A DNA stretch of 31,502 bases from CAZAGD01 sp049699975 (GCA_049699975.1 JBNAWB010000015.1:1-31502), one strand, 5' to 3'. Positions 7,612 through 15,367 are shown, numbered from the stretch's first letter. Notes: generated from the sequence alone by a model not told the origin. Numbers and translations are program-made.

Positions 7612-7635
7612 AAAGGAGCAGAAAGGGACTCCTTT
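7612..7635 (+). other. hairpin after the rRNA methyltransferase gene
   Basis: AAAGGAG (7612-7618) and CTCCTTT (7629-7635) form a 7-bp stem with a 10-base loop, 9 bases after the stop. There is no U-tract after it, so it is at best a weak or Rho-assisted terminator, or an RNA-stability element between this gene and the next. Confidence 0.35.
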
Positions 7636-7689
7636 AAATGGTAAATAAAAATTTGTTAGGCCCCGAAAAGAAAAAGGAGTAAAGAGAAT

Positions 7690-8715
7690 ATGGTTAATCT
7701 TTTTTCCCCTTTAGTTTGCCGGGGAATAGAAATTAAAAATCGCCTTGTCTTCGCCCCCGTGGTGACAAATTTCGGTCTCCGCTCCGCAAGGGCTCTTAAT
7801 TTTTTTCGGGAACGTGCCCGCGGAGGAGCGGGTTTAATCATCGTTCAGGGCACGCCCGTAGATTTTTTCTTGAAAGCAGGCACCGCGGAAATTTTGGCCC
7901 CTTTGGTGGCTAAAGTCCATGCCGAAGGCGCCAAAATTGCTATTCAACTTTGGCATGGAAATGAACTAAACGGCCAGGCTGTCGCCCCTTCTCCGTGCGG
8001 AAAATACCGCGAAATAACCATAGGGGAAATTAAGACAGTAATTCAAAAATTTGCTCAAGCTGTGGGCATATGTCGGCAGGCTGGCTTTGATGGAGTCGAA
8101 GTCCATGGGGCTCACGGCTATTTCATTAACCAGTTTTTTTCTCCCTTAACGAACCAACGTCAAGATGAATACGGAGGAACTGTAGAAAAACGTTTACGTC
8201 TGGCTAAAGAATTGATAACTTCTATGCGCCAAGTAGCTGGAGAAAATTTTCTCCTTCTTTATCGGCATAGTGCTATTGATGGCCTTCCCGGCGGTACCAC
8301 TATAGAAGAAAGTATTCTCTTAGCCCAGAATCTGGAAGCAAATGGCTTGGATATATTTGATGTCTCCGCTGGTTTTGGCGCTGCTTCAGCCCTTTCTATT
8401 CCCGATGGTTCCGCCCCTGCGGCTACGCATGCTCATTTGGCTGCCCAAATTAAAGCTCATATTTCTAAGCCCGTTATCGCCGTGGGCAAGATGCACTCGC
8501 CAGAGGTGGCCGAAAAAGTTTTAGCCGAAGGAAAGGCCGATTTAATTGCCCTAGCCAGGCAACTTCTAGTTGATCCTTATTGGCCCGAAAAGGTGCAGGC
8601 TAAAAAAGAGAAGGACATAATTTTTTGCCATTACTGTAATACTTGTACAGAAGAAATGCGGGCCGGTCGCCCTATTGTCTGCCCGCAAAATCCGCGTTTG
8701 GGAAAAGAAGATTAG
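7690..8715 (+). CDS. Old Yellow Enzyme-family flavin oxidoreductase with C-terminal Cys cluster
   Basis: This is a single-domain (beta/alpha)8 FMN enzyme of the NADH:flavin oxidoreductase / 2,4-dienoyl-CoA reductase group. It opens with LFSPLVCRGIEIKNRLVFAP. Substrate- and FMN-binding signatures are QLWHG (86-90), GFDGVEVHGAHGYFINQFFS (132-151), TNQRQDEYGG (154-163) and AVGKMHSPEVAEKVL (264-278). The end carries C313, C316, C319 and C331 (CHYCNTC...VCPQNP), similar to the iron-sulfur motif of FadH and BaiCD but with CX2C in place of CX3C at the third cysteine. It stops at 341 residues, without the FAD/NAD(P)H domain of FadH, so it must obtain electrons from another protein or directly from NAD(P)H. 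The substrate cannot be predicted. Confidence 0.9.
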   Translation: MVNLFSPLVCRGIEIKNRLVFAPVVTNFGLRSARALNFFRERARGGAGLIIVQGTPVDFFLKAGTAEILAPLVAKVHAEGAKIAIQLWHGNELNGQAVAPSPCGKYREITIGEIKTVIQKFAQAVGICRQAGFDGVEVHGAHGYFINQFFSPLTNQRQDEYGGTVEKRLRLAKELITSMRQVAGENFLLLYRHSAIDGLPGGTTIEESILLAQNLEANGLDIFDVSAGFGAASALSIPDGSAPAATHAHLAAQIKAHISKPVIAVGKMHSPEVAEKVLAEGKADLIALARQLLVDPYWPEKVQAKKEKDIIFCHYCNTCTEEMRAGRPIVCPQNPRLGKED

Positions 8716-8742
8716 CTGGGTAATTAAAGAAAGGAGATTTTG

Positions 8743-8827
8743 ATGGCTAAAGAAATAAACGCTCGGTAAACGCCCATACTTCTCCAAGATTAACTGGTCA
8801 GCAGGGAAGGGGGAGTACTTTCTATGA
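8743..8827 (+). pseudogene. tiny interrupted ORF (possible frameshifted small gene)
   Basis: A strong Shine-Dalgarno (AAAGGAG, 7 bases before an ATG at 8743) leads an eight-codon frame, MAKEINAR, that ends at TAA 8767-8769. Skipping one base at that stop opens a second stretch, KRPYFSKINWSAGKGEYFL, ending with TGA at 8825-8827. The joined product would be about 27 residues. It could be a decayed gene, a sequencing indel, a +1 frameshift site, or chance. It follows the OYE gene by 27 bases. I do not recognise the product. Confidence 0.3.
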
Positions 8828-8858
8828 TAATTCGGTGGAAGTCAGGTTGGCTTAGTCT

Positions 8859-10970
8859 TTATTGACCTTTACCCACAGAAGTGACCCCTACTAAATTGAG
8901 CATTAACATGGTCTTGCGCTCGGCCGGTTGGCCAGCAAGGGCAGGCTTTTCTGAATAAGAAATATCCACACTCCAACATTGATGACGATAGTAGAGGCGA
9001 TAAATTGTCTCGATAGTTTTTTGGTCAAGAAAAGAATGCCTGATCTCATAGCCGAAATCCAAAGAGGGCGCAAGTTTGATTTGCAATTGGCCATTGAGCT
9101 GATTTTGGCTGCCCTCAGCCCAGGCGTATTCCAAGAGAAGTTGATCTCCCCGGGCGTCATAAAAGCGGGCGTTAGTAAAGGAAGTTAAAAAACGTTGCTC
9201 ATGAGGGTCATAAGTGGAGTTATTTTCTAAGGAAAAATATTGCCGAGGGCTTATCTTAATTTGCCCATTAAGGACCCCAAAAGGCTTGCGGGAAGGTGTT
9301 TCCGGAGTAACTTCCCGGGTGGCCTCATGAAAATCATACGTCTGACTCAGCCGCAAATAAAGTAACTCATGAAATTTAGGCCCGCTCTTTTCCGTAGTTA
9401 TTTTACCAATTAGGCGCTGGGCGATGCCATAGCTGAGTCTGTTAACTTTAAGCAGAGGAAGATCATAGTTGGGAACTTTCTCCTGGCTAACTTCGGGAAT
9501 ATAAGTATAGTTTATCTCCGGACGCAGAATATGTTTAATTTTGGGCAGGCTGGCCCAGGGAGAATCAAAAACGCGGTACAGCTCGGTCGCTACCGTCGCT
9601 TGCAGAACAGGTAGACCTCGGCTGAAGGTCTCTTCTTCTCCATTCCGGCTAAGGTAGAGAGTCTGCCGATATCCTACATCAGGAGTTAATTCCACAGGCC
9701 CTAAGCGCAGTGGTAGGGAAAGGCGCGGAAATAAATCTAAGAGATGACCGGTTACTCCTTCTTCCCGCCAAAAATATCCATAGGCTGAATCTACGCTGTA
9801 ATAAAAAGGAGACTTCGAAATTTGCTGGCGCATTCCTTTAAATTCTAACCACGGATATCTTTGCAAGGTAGTTTTATCTTCTTTAGTCAAATCCACCGTA
9901 TGGCGTACTTCTCCGAATAAAGCAAAACTTTCCCAATTCTTGGTCAGTAAAACTTGGGAATAAGCCTGTTCGCTAAAGCGGTCTTCGGCCGTTACTCCAT
10001 AATCCCTTAAGTATTGGCGATCGCTAAAATGGCGGAGTTTCGCTTTGATATAAAAGGAAGGATCAAAATATTCTTCATGCTGAAATTCGCCATACCACCG
10101 GTCAGCAGTCCGGTCTAACTGTTCTGAGCGTTTCTGCCGATAAGCCTCCCATTCTCTAATGTGGTATCCATAAAATCTGCCGCCACTTTCTTGGCGCCTT
10201 TGATAGCGGAACTCTAACCCCTCGCCTATGCCCTTAACGGAAGCTAAATCAAGATAAAAAGTAGCATCCATGTTCTTGGTTATCGCCCAGAAATAAGCAT
10301 TACTCAATTCCCATCCCGAAATATCCGAATAAGTGATCCGTGGGATCAAAAACCCAGATTGGCGCTGGGTTTTTACTGGAAAAAATAGATAAGGAGAGTA
10401 AAGCACGGGAACATTTTTTACTTGAAATGTAGCCCCCCATACGGAAGCATATTCTTCCAAAGTAACCAAAGTTTCTTTAGCCTGGAAGCGCCAGGCCGGC
10501 CAATCCCCATCGCAAGTAGTGAAACTACCTTCTCGAATTCGATAGGTGTCTTCCCCTACCCTTTCAATTTCTTCGCCGCGAAGATAAAAATTCTGCTTTT
10601 TTAAAAAGAGAGCACCTTTAATAATTATACCCAAATTCGTTTCCAGGTTTATGATCATCCTTGCACTTCGTAAAACATCATCGCCTTGCACGAGGATTAC
10701 ATTACCCTGCGCCTCAACTTCCTGGGAGCGCCCAGCTAACACAACCCGATCGGCAGTCAATTTTGTATTTCCTTGCCAAATTTCTACCTGGCCTTCGGCG
10801 ATATAAATGTCGGTATTATGATCGTAGGAAATATGGTCAGCTTTTAAACGAATTGGTTCCCCCGGAAACTGATGCTCTTTTGCGGAGGCGAACTGAGCTG
10901 CTGCTTTCGGCAATATCAAAAAAAAGAAGATAACTAGCGCCGAGAAAATAAATAGCCAGCGTTGACTCAA
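8859..10970 (-). CDS. lptD: LPS-assembly protein LptD (OstA/Imp)
   Basis: LptD is the outer-membrane beta-barrel that inserts lipopolysaccharide into the outer leaflet, working with LptE and receiving LPS from LptA. This 703-residue protein has an N-terminal signal peptide (positive start, hydrophobic 5-20, likely cleavage after about KAAA). It then has an LptA-like OstA domain (about 37-130, LKADHISYDHNTDIYIAEGQ and following). A long barrel region follows with many alternating aromatic strands and YLFFPVKTQRQSGFLIPRIT near 200. It starts with TTG overlapping the TGA of folC (10967-10970), so translation is probably coupled. It is last in the MBL-accD-folC-lptD operon and is the main evidence that the cell is diderm. 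Confidence 0.95.
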   Translation of the reverse strand: MSQRWLFIFSALVIFFFLILPKAAAQFASAKEHQFPGEPIRLKADHISYDHNTDIYIAEGQVEIWQGNTKLTADRVVLAGRSQEVEAQGNVILVQGDDVLRSARMIINLETNLGIIIKGALFLKKQNFYLRGEEIERVGEDTYRIREGSFTTCDGDWPAWRFQAKETLVTLEEYASVWGATFQVKNVPVLYSPYLFFPVKTQRQSGFLIPRITYSDISGWELSNAYFWAITKNMDATFYLDLASVKGIGEGLEFRYQRRQESGGRFYGYHIREWEAYRQKRSEQLDRTADRWYGEFQHEEYFDPSFYIKAKLRHFSDRQYLRDYGVTAEDRFSEQAYSQVLLTKNWESFALFGEVRHTVDLTKEDKTTLQRYPWLEFKGMRQQISKSPFYYSVDSAYGYFWREEGVTGHLLDLFPRLSLPLRLGPVELTPDVGYRQTLYLSRNGEEETFSRGLPVLQATVATELYRVFDSPWASLPKIKHILRPEINYTYIPEVSQEKVPNYDLPLLKVNRLSYGIAQRLIGKITTEKSGPKFHELLYLRLSQTYDFHEATREVTPETPSRKPFGVLNGQIKISPRQYFSLENNSTYDPHEQRFLTSFTNARFYDARGDQLLLEYAWAEGSQNQLNGQLQIKLAPSLDFGYEIRHSFLDQKTIETIYRLYYRHQCWSVDISYSEKPALAGQPAERKTMLMLNLVGVTSVGKGQ

Positions 10971-12331
10971 GATTCAATCAGACCTTTCTCTATTAAATGC
11001 GCTCTGGCTTCCCCAACGGTAAAGAGGGAACCGGAAACAAGAATAAGATCTTTGTCTTCAGCGATAGCCAAGGCTCCTTCCAATGCTTCGGCCACGTCGG
11101 GAATTTCCATCATTTTCTTTTGGAAAATGGCCGCTTCTTTTTTCAAGACTTCCAGCGAGGCAGAACGTTCTAATTTGGGCTTGGTCAAAATCAAAAGGTC
11201 GGCCAAGGGAACGAGGTTTGCCATCATTTGCCGAATATCTTTATCCCCCATGATCCCTAAGATTAAAATAAGTCGTTGCCGGGGAAATTCTTCTTGCAAA
11301 GCTTTCTTTAAAATCTTAGTAGCGGCTGGATTATGGGCTCCATCTAAGAGAACGCGCGGCTTATCGCCGACTATTTCCAATCTTCCTGGCCATTTTACCT
11401 GCCGGACACCTTTTCTAACCTGTTCTTCCTCCAGGGGATACCCCAGTTCGCTCAATGCCTCTGCCGCGGCTAAGGCTAAAGAGGCATTTACTATTTGATG
11501 ACTTCCTAATAAGCCCAAAGTTAAATTGGGCCAGAAGTTTTTTCTACCCCGAAAGTCGATCACCCCGGGTCCACGTCTTCTGGCCTGGAAATCTTTGCGC
11601 CAAATATAAAAGGGCGAATTAAGCTCCGCACACCGCTGGCGCAAAACTTCTAAGACCTGGGGCTGATGGGCCGAAGTAAAAACTGGACGTTGGGGCTTGA
11701 TAATCCCCGCTTTCTCCCAAGCAATTTGGCGCAGAGTACGGCCCAAATATTGCTTATGTTCTAAGGATATCGGCGTTATTAAAGAAATTAAAGGGTCAAG
11801 CACATTAGTAGCATCTAATCTGCCCCCCAAGCCGGTTTCAATAACGGCTATGTCTACTCTTTTTTCGCGAAAGTATAAGAAAGCCATGGCCGTGGTAAAT
11901 TCAAAGAAAGTTATATAAGCTTTCTTCAAGTCCACCTCTTTGGATAAAGGTCCATTAGCAGGGGTAAAATCAATTTCCCCTCGGCTGATTAGCCTATCCA
12001 CTATAGCGCGGACATACCTAGTCAACTCTACGACTCGGGAGATGGGAATGGGTTGACCATTTACTTGAATCCGTTCGGTAAAATCTATCAAATGGGGGGA
12101 AGTATAAAGGCCCACCCGCCAACCTCCTTGACGCAAAATAGATGTCAAAAAGGCGGCCGTAGACCCCTTGCCATTAGAACCAGCTATATGCACGGCCGGC
12201 AGACCAGATTGGGGGTTCCCCAATTCTCTGAGTAAAATACTGATGTTGGTTAATCCTAATTTAATCCCAAACCGTTGTAGGCCGAAAAGGTAATTTAAAG
12301 TCTCCTGGTAAGATACTTTATTTGGCGGCAT
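10967..12331 (-). CDS. folC: bifunctional folylpolyglutamate synthase / dihydrofolate synthase
   Basis: FolC adds glutamate to dihydropteroate and to reduced folates in an ATP-dependent ligation. The Mur-ligase-type P-loop AGSNGKGSTAAFL (50-62) is present, as are YTSPHLIDFTERI, the ETGLGGRLDATN segment, SLEHKQYLGRTLRQIAWEKAGI and the C-terminal DGAHNPAA and ILGIMGDKD motifs. At 454 residues it is of normal size. The gene begins 5 bases after accD and its stop overlaps the lptD start. The accD-folC pairing is common in proteobacteria; having lptD directly behind is less usual. Confidence 0.96.
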   Translation of the reverse strand: MPPNKVSYQETLNYLFGLQRFGIKLGLTNISILLRELGNPQSGLPAVHIAGSNGKGSTAAFLTSILRQGGWRVGLYTSPHLIDFTERIQVNGQPIPISRVVELTRYVRAIVDRLISRGEIDFTPANGPLSKEVDLKKAYITFFEFTTAMAFLYFREKRVDIAVIETGLGGRLDATNVLDPLISLITPISLEHKQYLGRTLRQIAWEKAGIIKPQRPVFTSAHQPQVLEVLRQRCAELNSPFYIWRKDFQARRRGPGVIDFRGRKNFWPNLTLGLLGSHQIVNASLALAAAEALSELGYPLEEEQVRKGVRQVKWPGRLEIVGDKPRVLLDGAHNPAATKILKKALQEEFPRQRLILILGIMGDKDIRQMMANLVPLADLLILTKPKLERSASLEVLKKEAAIFQKKMMEIPDVAEALEGALAIAEDKDLILVSGSLFTVGEARAHLIEKGLIES

Positions 12332-12336
12332 ATAAA

Positions 12337-13131
12337 CTACTTTTTGAGCAGTAAGGAGAGGAGGTTCGCTAAAACTTCTCTCATCTGCCTCCTTTCGACA
12401 ATTAAATCGATCATTCCTCGGGCAAATAAGTACTCGGCTCTTTGAAAACCTTCGGGTAGTTTTTGCTTAATAGTTTGTTCGATGACTCTTTGGCCGGCGA
12501 AGCCGATAATAGCTTTGGGCTCGGCCAAGATAATGTCCCCTAACATAGCAAAACTCGCCGATACCCCTCCGGTGGTGGGATCGGTCAGGACCGAAATATA
12601 AGGCAATCCCTTTTCTTTCAAGCGGGCAATAGCGGCACTGGTCTTCGCCATCTGCATCAGCGAAATTATCCCTTCTTGCATGCGGGCGCCCCCCGAAGCA
12701 CAGAAGATAACGACCCCCACTGTTTCGGTTAAGGCCGCTTCGATAAGCCGGACAATCTTTTCGCCAACTACGGAACCCATAGAGCCACCCATGAATTCGA
12801 AGTCCATCACGCCGATCATCACGGATTGCCCCATTATCTTTCCTTTCCCCGTAATAATAGCTTCCGCAACACCTGTTTTTTGGCGGGACTCAGCTATACG
12901 TTCTTCATAACGCAGGCGATCTTTAAACTGCAAAGGGTCTCCAGGCCTTAAATCCGCGTTTAGCTCTATAAAACTTCCCTCATCTAAGAGCATGGCTAAA
13001 CGTTCGCGCGGCGGAAGGCGAAAATGATAATGGCACTTAGGACAAACGTGCAGGTTGCGCTCTACTTCTCTTCGGTAGAGAATTTCGCGACAGGCTTGAC
13101 ATTGGAGCCACTGCTGATCGAATACTTCCAT
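12337..13131 (-). CDS. accD: acetyl-CoA carboxylase carboxyltransferase beta subunit
   Basis: AccD pairs with AccA to transfer carboxyl from biotin to acetyl-CoA, giving malonyl-CoA for fatty acid synthesis. The N-terminal zinc ribbon is complete (C11, C14, C30, C33: WLQCQAC...HVCPKCHYHFRL). The crotonase-fold core has the signatures VMDFEFMGGSMGSVVGEKI, FCASGGARMQEG and LTDPTTGGVSASFAMLGD. The length of 264 residues is slightly shorter than E. coli AccD (304) at the C-terminus. It begins 2 bases after the MBL-fold gene and lies 5 bases before folC, so all are one transcript. accA is not in this window. Confidence 0.97.
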   Translation of the reverse strand: MEVFDQQWLQCQACREILYRREVERNLHVCPKCHYHFRLPPRERLAMLLDEGSFIELNADLRPGDPLQFKDRLRYEERIAESRQKTGVAEAIITGKGKIMGQSVMIGVMDFEFMGGSMGSVVGEKIVRLIEAALTETVGVVIFCASGGARMQEGIISLMQMAKTSAAIARLKEKGLPYISVLTDPTTGGVSASFAMLGDIILAEPKAIIGFAGQRVIEQTIKQKLPEGFQRAEYLFARGMIDLIVERRQMREVLANLLSLLLKK

Positions 13132-13133
13132 AA

Positions 13134-13904
13134 TCAGAAATAATAACGCGCCCCCTGGCGCAATAAAGAAATTCGCGGATAGGGTATTTTTTTTATTTCT
13201 TTCCGCAATACGGGCAGATATTGAGGTTTCATATGAGCTAACAATATGGTTAAATCTCTACGTTTAAGTTTAGTTAACTCTTCTTTGAGCAAACGGGGCG
13301 TCAAATGACCACTTTTTTGAGCCATAGCGCTTAATTTATTAGGAAAGGAGGTTTCGATTAATAAAGCTCTCAATTCTGGCCGTTGGTTGGCCACTTCCCA
13401 GATTTGGTCACTTGGTCCCGTATCTCCAGTATAGATAATGGCGCTTTTCCCCTGTTTTATAAAATAGCCCACCGCCGGCACCGGATGATTAACTGGGATT
13501 GCTCTAATTAAATATTGGCCAATGGGCACATCGACTTCTGGTTTTATTTCTATGAATTTGAGGATCGGCCATTCCACAGTGGGTAAGGCCGAAAAATCGG
13601 GCCAAAGGGCATCGTTGAAAAGATGGGTTTTGATCAACTCTATGACTGGCGCCGTACTAACAATATATACAGGCCGCCGCAGGCTTTTTTCTTTGATCAG
13701 GTTGGCAGCCAAAAAGGGTATGTCTTTAATATGATCCAAGTGCGTATGGGTAACCAAAATATAATATATTTTTTTTTGCTCGCGCAAATTAAGAACTGGC
13801 GTGATTGCTCCAGCATCCAGTAATAGCCTGCCATCAATTTTCAAACAACAATGTCTGAATCCAGGAAGTTCTCCCCCGAAACAACCTAAAACTCTAATTT
13901 CCAT
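13134..13904 (-). CDS. MBL-fold hydrolase, class II cyclic-nucleotide phosphodiesterase-like
   Basis: This 256-residue protein has metallo-beta-lactamase metal-binding motifs: HTHLDH (53-58), VNHPVPAVGYF with H140, YTGDTGPSDQIWE with D161, a further H200 and LLAHMKPQY with H224. The NHxVPAxG and TGDTGPSDxxW blocks are typical of class II 3',5'-cyclic-nucleotide phosphodiesterases (yeast PDE1, Vibrio CpdP), so hydrolysis of a cyclic nucleotide is the best guess. RNase Z-like proteins share the HxHxDH motif but lack these blocks. It heads the accD-folC-lptD operon. Its Shine-Dalgarno is contained in a small hairpin. The substrate is untested. Confidence 0.83.
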   Translation of the reverse strand: MEIRVLGCFGGELPGFRHCCLKIDGRLLLDAGAITPVLNLREQKKIYYILVTHTHLDHIKDIPFLAANLIKEKSLRRPVYIVSTAPVIELIKTHLFNDALWPDFSALPTVEWPILKFIEIKPEVDVPIGQYLIRAIPVNHPVPAVGYFIKQGKSAIIYTGDTGPSDQIWEVANQRPELRALLIETSFPNKLSAMAQKSGHLTPRLLKEELTKLKRRDLTILLAHMKPQYLPVLRKEIKKIPYPRISLLRQGARYYF

Positions 13905-13909
13905 TTATG

Positions 13910-13927
13910 CTCCTTTTATTAAAGGAG
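13910..13927 (-). promoter_or_regulatory. hairpin enclosing the Shine-Dalgarno of the MBL-fold gene
   Basis: On the minus strand CTCCTTT, a 4-base loop (AATA) and AAAGGAG form a perfect 7-bp stem. AAAGGAG is the Shine-Dalgarno itself, 5 bases before the ATG at 13904. Folding would hide the ribosome-binding site of the first gene of the accD operon. Confidence 0.6.
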
Positions 13928-13974
13928 AAGCGTCAAAATCAGCCTCACCATCCCCTATATTTGATAAAGATTTT

Positions 13975-14004
13975 TTAATACCACAAGATTAATAAAGTTA
14001 GCAA
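13975..14004 (-). promoter_or_regulatory. candidate promoter for the MBL-accD-folC-lptD operon
   Basis: On the minus strand TTGCTA (complement of 13999-14004) and TATTAA (complement of 13975-13980) are 18 bases apart; each matches 4 of 6 consensus positions. It sits about 70 bases before the first start codon in AT-rich sequence. Confidence 0.38.
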
Positions 14005-14061
14005 GTTGATTCGATGATGACCGTCGATCAGTTTTTTGGCCAATAGCTTGATATAGCCAGC

Positions 14062-14111
14062 CCCGCCTCTGGCCTGCCTTGGTCCTGTCTCCGACGAAGG
14101 TAAGCGAGGCG
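14062..14111. repeat. GC-rich repeat related to the arms of the 1.7-kb element
   Basis: CCCGCCTCTGGCCTGCC (14062-14078) closely resembles the inner arms of the element at 1719-2066. CGCCTC (14064-14069) with GAGGCG (14106-14111) and CCTT with AAGG form an imperfect stem. No TAATCC-type terminal repeats or flanking direct repeats are visible here, so it may be a relic or an independent member of the same repeat family. Confidence 0.4.
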
Positions 14112-14119
14112 CAATTAAA

Positions 14120-14151
14120 GAATAAGCCATGGTGGCCACCATGGCTTATTC
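14120..14151 (-). terminator. 32-base perfect palindrome, probable terminator of ecfA2
   Basis: The arms GAATAAGCCATGG and CCATGGCTTATTC are exact complements around TGGCCA, making a 32-base uninterrupted palindrome. On the minus strand it lies 20 bases after the ecfA2 stop and is followed by TTTAATT, a short U-tract. This fits an intrinsic terminator with an unusually long AT-rich base. A perfect palindrome could also be a protein-binding site. Confidence 0.55.
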
Positions 14152-14171
14152 AAATGAATTAGGAAATCATC

Positions 14172-15056
14172 TCAATTATTTTTATTCTTTTCCTTTTGTC
14201 CCCGGACCTCCGCGAGGAAAAAATCTATAATTTCTTCATTCCGCCATTTTCGAGCCGGAATTCTCCCCCCCTTATCTCGCAGTTCTAAACTCAATTGATA
14301 AAGAGGAGGAATTAGAAAAGTATATTTTTGATTTAGCCAAAGATGACTAAAAACTTCACCCGGGGTACCTCCAGTCAATATTCGGCCTTGATCTAAAACG
14401 ATTAGCCTATCCACCAAATCTAAAATCTCCTCCACTTCATGGGCAATGATAATTACCGTCCTGCCCTCTTTATGAAAAGTTTTAATCCAGGCCAGAATTT
14501 CTTTTTTCCCTTGGACATCTAAACCCACGGTAGGTTCATCCAAAATCAATACCTGGGGATCCTGAACCAATAATCCTGCTAAGGCTACTCGCCGCATTTC
14601 TCCGCGGCTGAGTTCCCAAGGCGATCTGTCCCAGAAATTTTCCTTTCCTAAGCCAACTAAAGCGCAGGCCGCCTTTACTTTTTCTTTTATTGCGGAGGGG
14701 GATAATTCTTTATGGCGGACCAAAGTGAAAGAAACATCTTCAAAAACATTTTTCCCAAAAAGCTGATGTTCAGGATACTGAAAGAGGAGGCCGACTCTTT
14801 TCCTTATTTCCTTTAATTCTGAGGGTGTGTAATTCAGTTCTCTCCCCGCTATATAAATTTTTCCTTGCGCGGGTCTTAAGAGACCATTAAAATGGAGAGC
14901 TAAAGTAGTTTTTCCCGATCCAGTCCCCCCGACAATCCCAACACATTCTCCTTCATTAATATTTAAGGAAATCTCCTGCAGCGCATCCTTGGCGAAGGAA
15001 GTTCCTCGACTATAAGTATAAGAAATTCTTTCCAGACAAATGAGTGGTTGATTGAT
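14172..15056 (-). CDS. ecfA2: ECF transporter ATPase EcfA2-like, apparently starting at ATC
   Basis: The product couples ATP hydrolysis to vitamin or metal uptake with EcfA1, EcfT and an S component. Walker A GGTGSGKT (43-50), the EcfA2-type Q-loop FQYPEHQLF (92-100, Gln93), Walker B VLILDEPTVGLD (Asp173, Glu174) and the switch His in IIIAHEVEEI are present. The ABC signature reads LSRGE (149-153), not LSGGQ. The frame has no ATG, GTG or TTG before residue 112, yet ABC homology extends back to about residue 1: NQPLICLERISYTYSRGTSF then ALQEISL. GGGGGAG lies 5 bases before an ATC at 15056, which I take as the start (294 residues). An ATT at 15041 is an alternative. The TTG at 14723 would delete Walker A. 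It follows the EF-Tu-like gene directly, in the same frame. Confidence 0.82.
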   Translation of the reverse strand: MNQPLICLERISYTYSRGTSFAKDALQEISLNINEGECVGIVGGTGSGKTTLALHFNGLLRPAQGKIYIAGRELNYTPSELKEIRKRVGLLFQYPEHQLFGKNVFEDVSFTLVRHKELSPSAIKEKVKAACALVGLGKENFWDRSPWELSRGEMRRVALAGLLVQDPQVLILDEPTVGLDVQGKKEILAWIKTFHKEGRTVIIIAHEVEEILDLVDRLIVLDQGRILTGGTPGEVFSHLWLNQKYTFLIPPLYQLSLELRDKGGRIPARKWRNEEIIDFFLAEVRGQKEKNKNN

Positions 15057-15068
15057 GAAATCTCCCCC

Positions 15069-15326
15069 TTACTCTACTATTTTCCAGACAATATCTTTCT
15101 CGCGCACTCGGTCCTTAACTTTGATGCCTACTAATTGCCCAGGAGCAGCTTTTTCTACGGGTTTATTATCAATCTCTATGGAGTTTACTTGATCCTCAAA
15201 GTCCGTAGTATGGCCTTTGATCTTTATGCGATCTCCCACGCGTAGCTCACCTTCTAAAATCTTTACGGCCGCGACACTTGGCTTGGCAAAAAATTTTACT
15301 ACTTCCCCAATCTTCTGCTCAGGCAT
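15069..15326 (-). CDS. small EF-Tu domain 2-like protein (translation elongation factor-like), 85 aa
   Basis: The sequence KIGEVVKFFAKPSVAAVKIL, then GELRVGDRIKIKGHTTDFED and later APGQLVGIKVKDRVREKDIV, is a single OB-like beta-barrel of the elongation-factor domain 2 type. Stand-alone proteins of this kind are annotated as translation elongation factor-like; their role is not established. I use the ATG at 15326 because AAGGAG lies 6 bases before it; the in-frame TTG at 15347 would bury that site. A consensus promoter lies 42 bases upstream. The TAA stop is followed 12 bases later by the ATC of ecfA2 in the same frame, so the two are surely co-transcribed. It separates the two ECF ATPase genes, which are usually adjacent. 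Confidence 0.85.
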   Translation of the reverse strand: MPEQKIGEVVKFFAKPSVAAVKILEGELRVGDRIKIKGHTTDFEDQVNSIEIDNKPVEKAAPGQLVGIKVKDRVREKDIVWKIVE

Positions 15327-15367
15327 CTTCGTCTCCTTTCTCCCCAAGGATTAAAATCTTATGCAAA

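Noticed and set aside
14172..14723. A 183-residue ecfA2 starting at TTG 14723
   Set aside because: It would begin after Walker A and the Q-loop. The same frame encodes both upstream without a stop, so the gene is longer.
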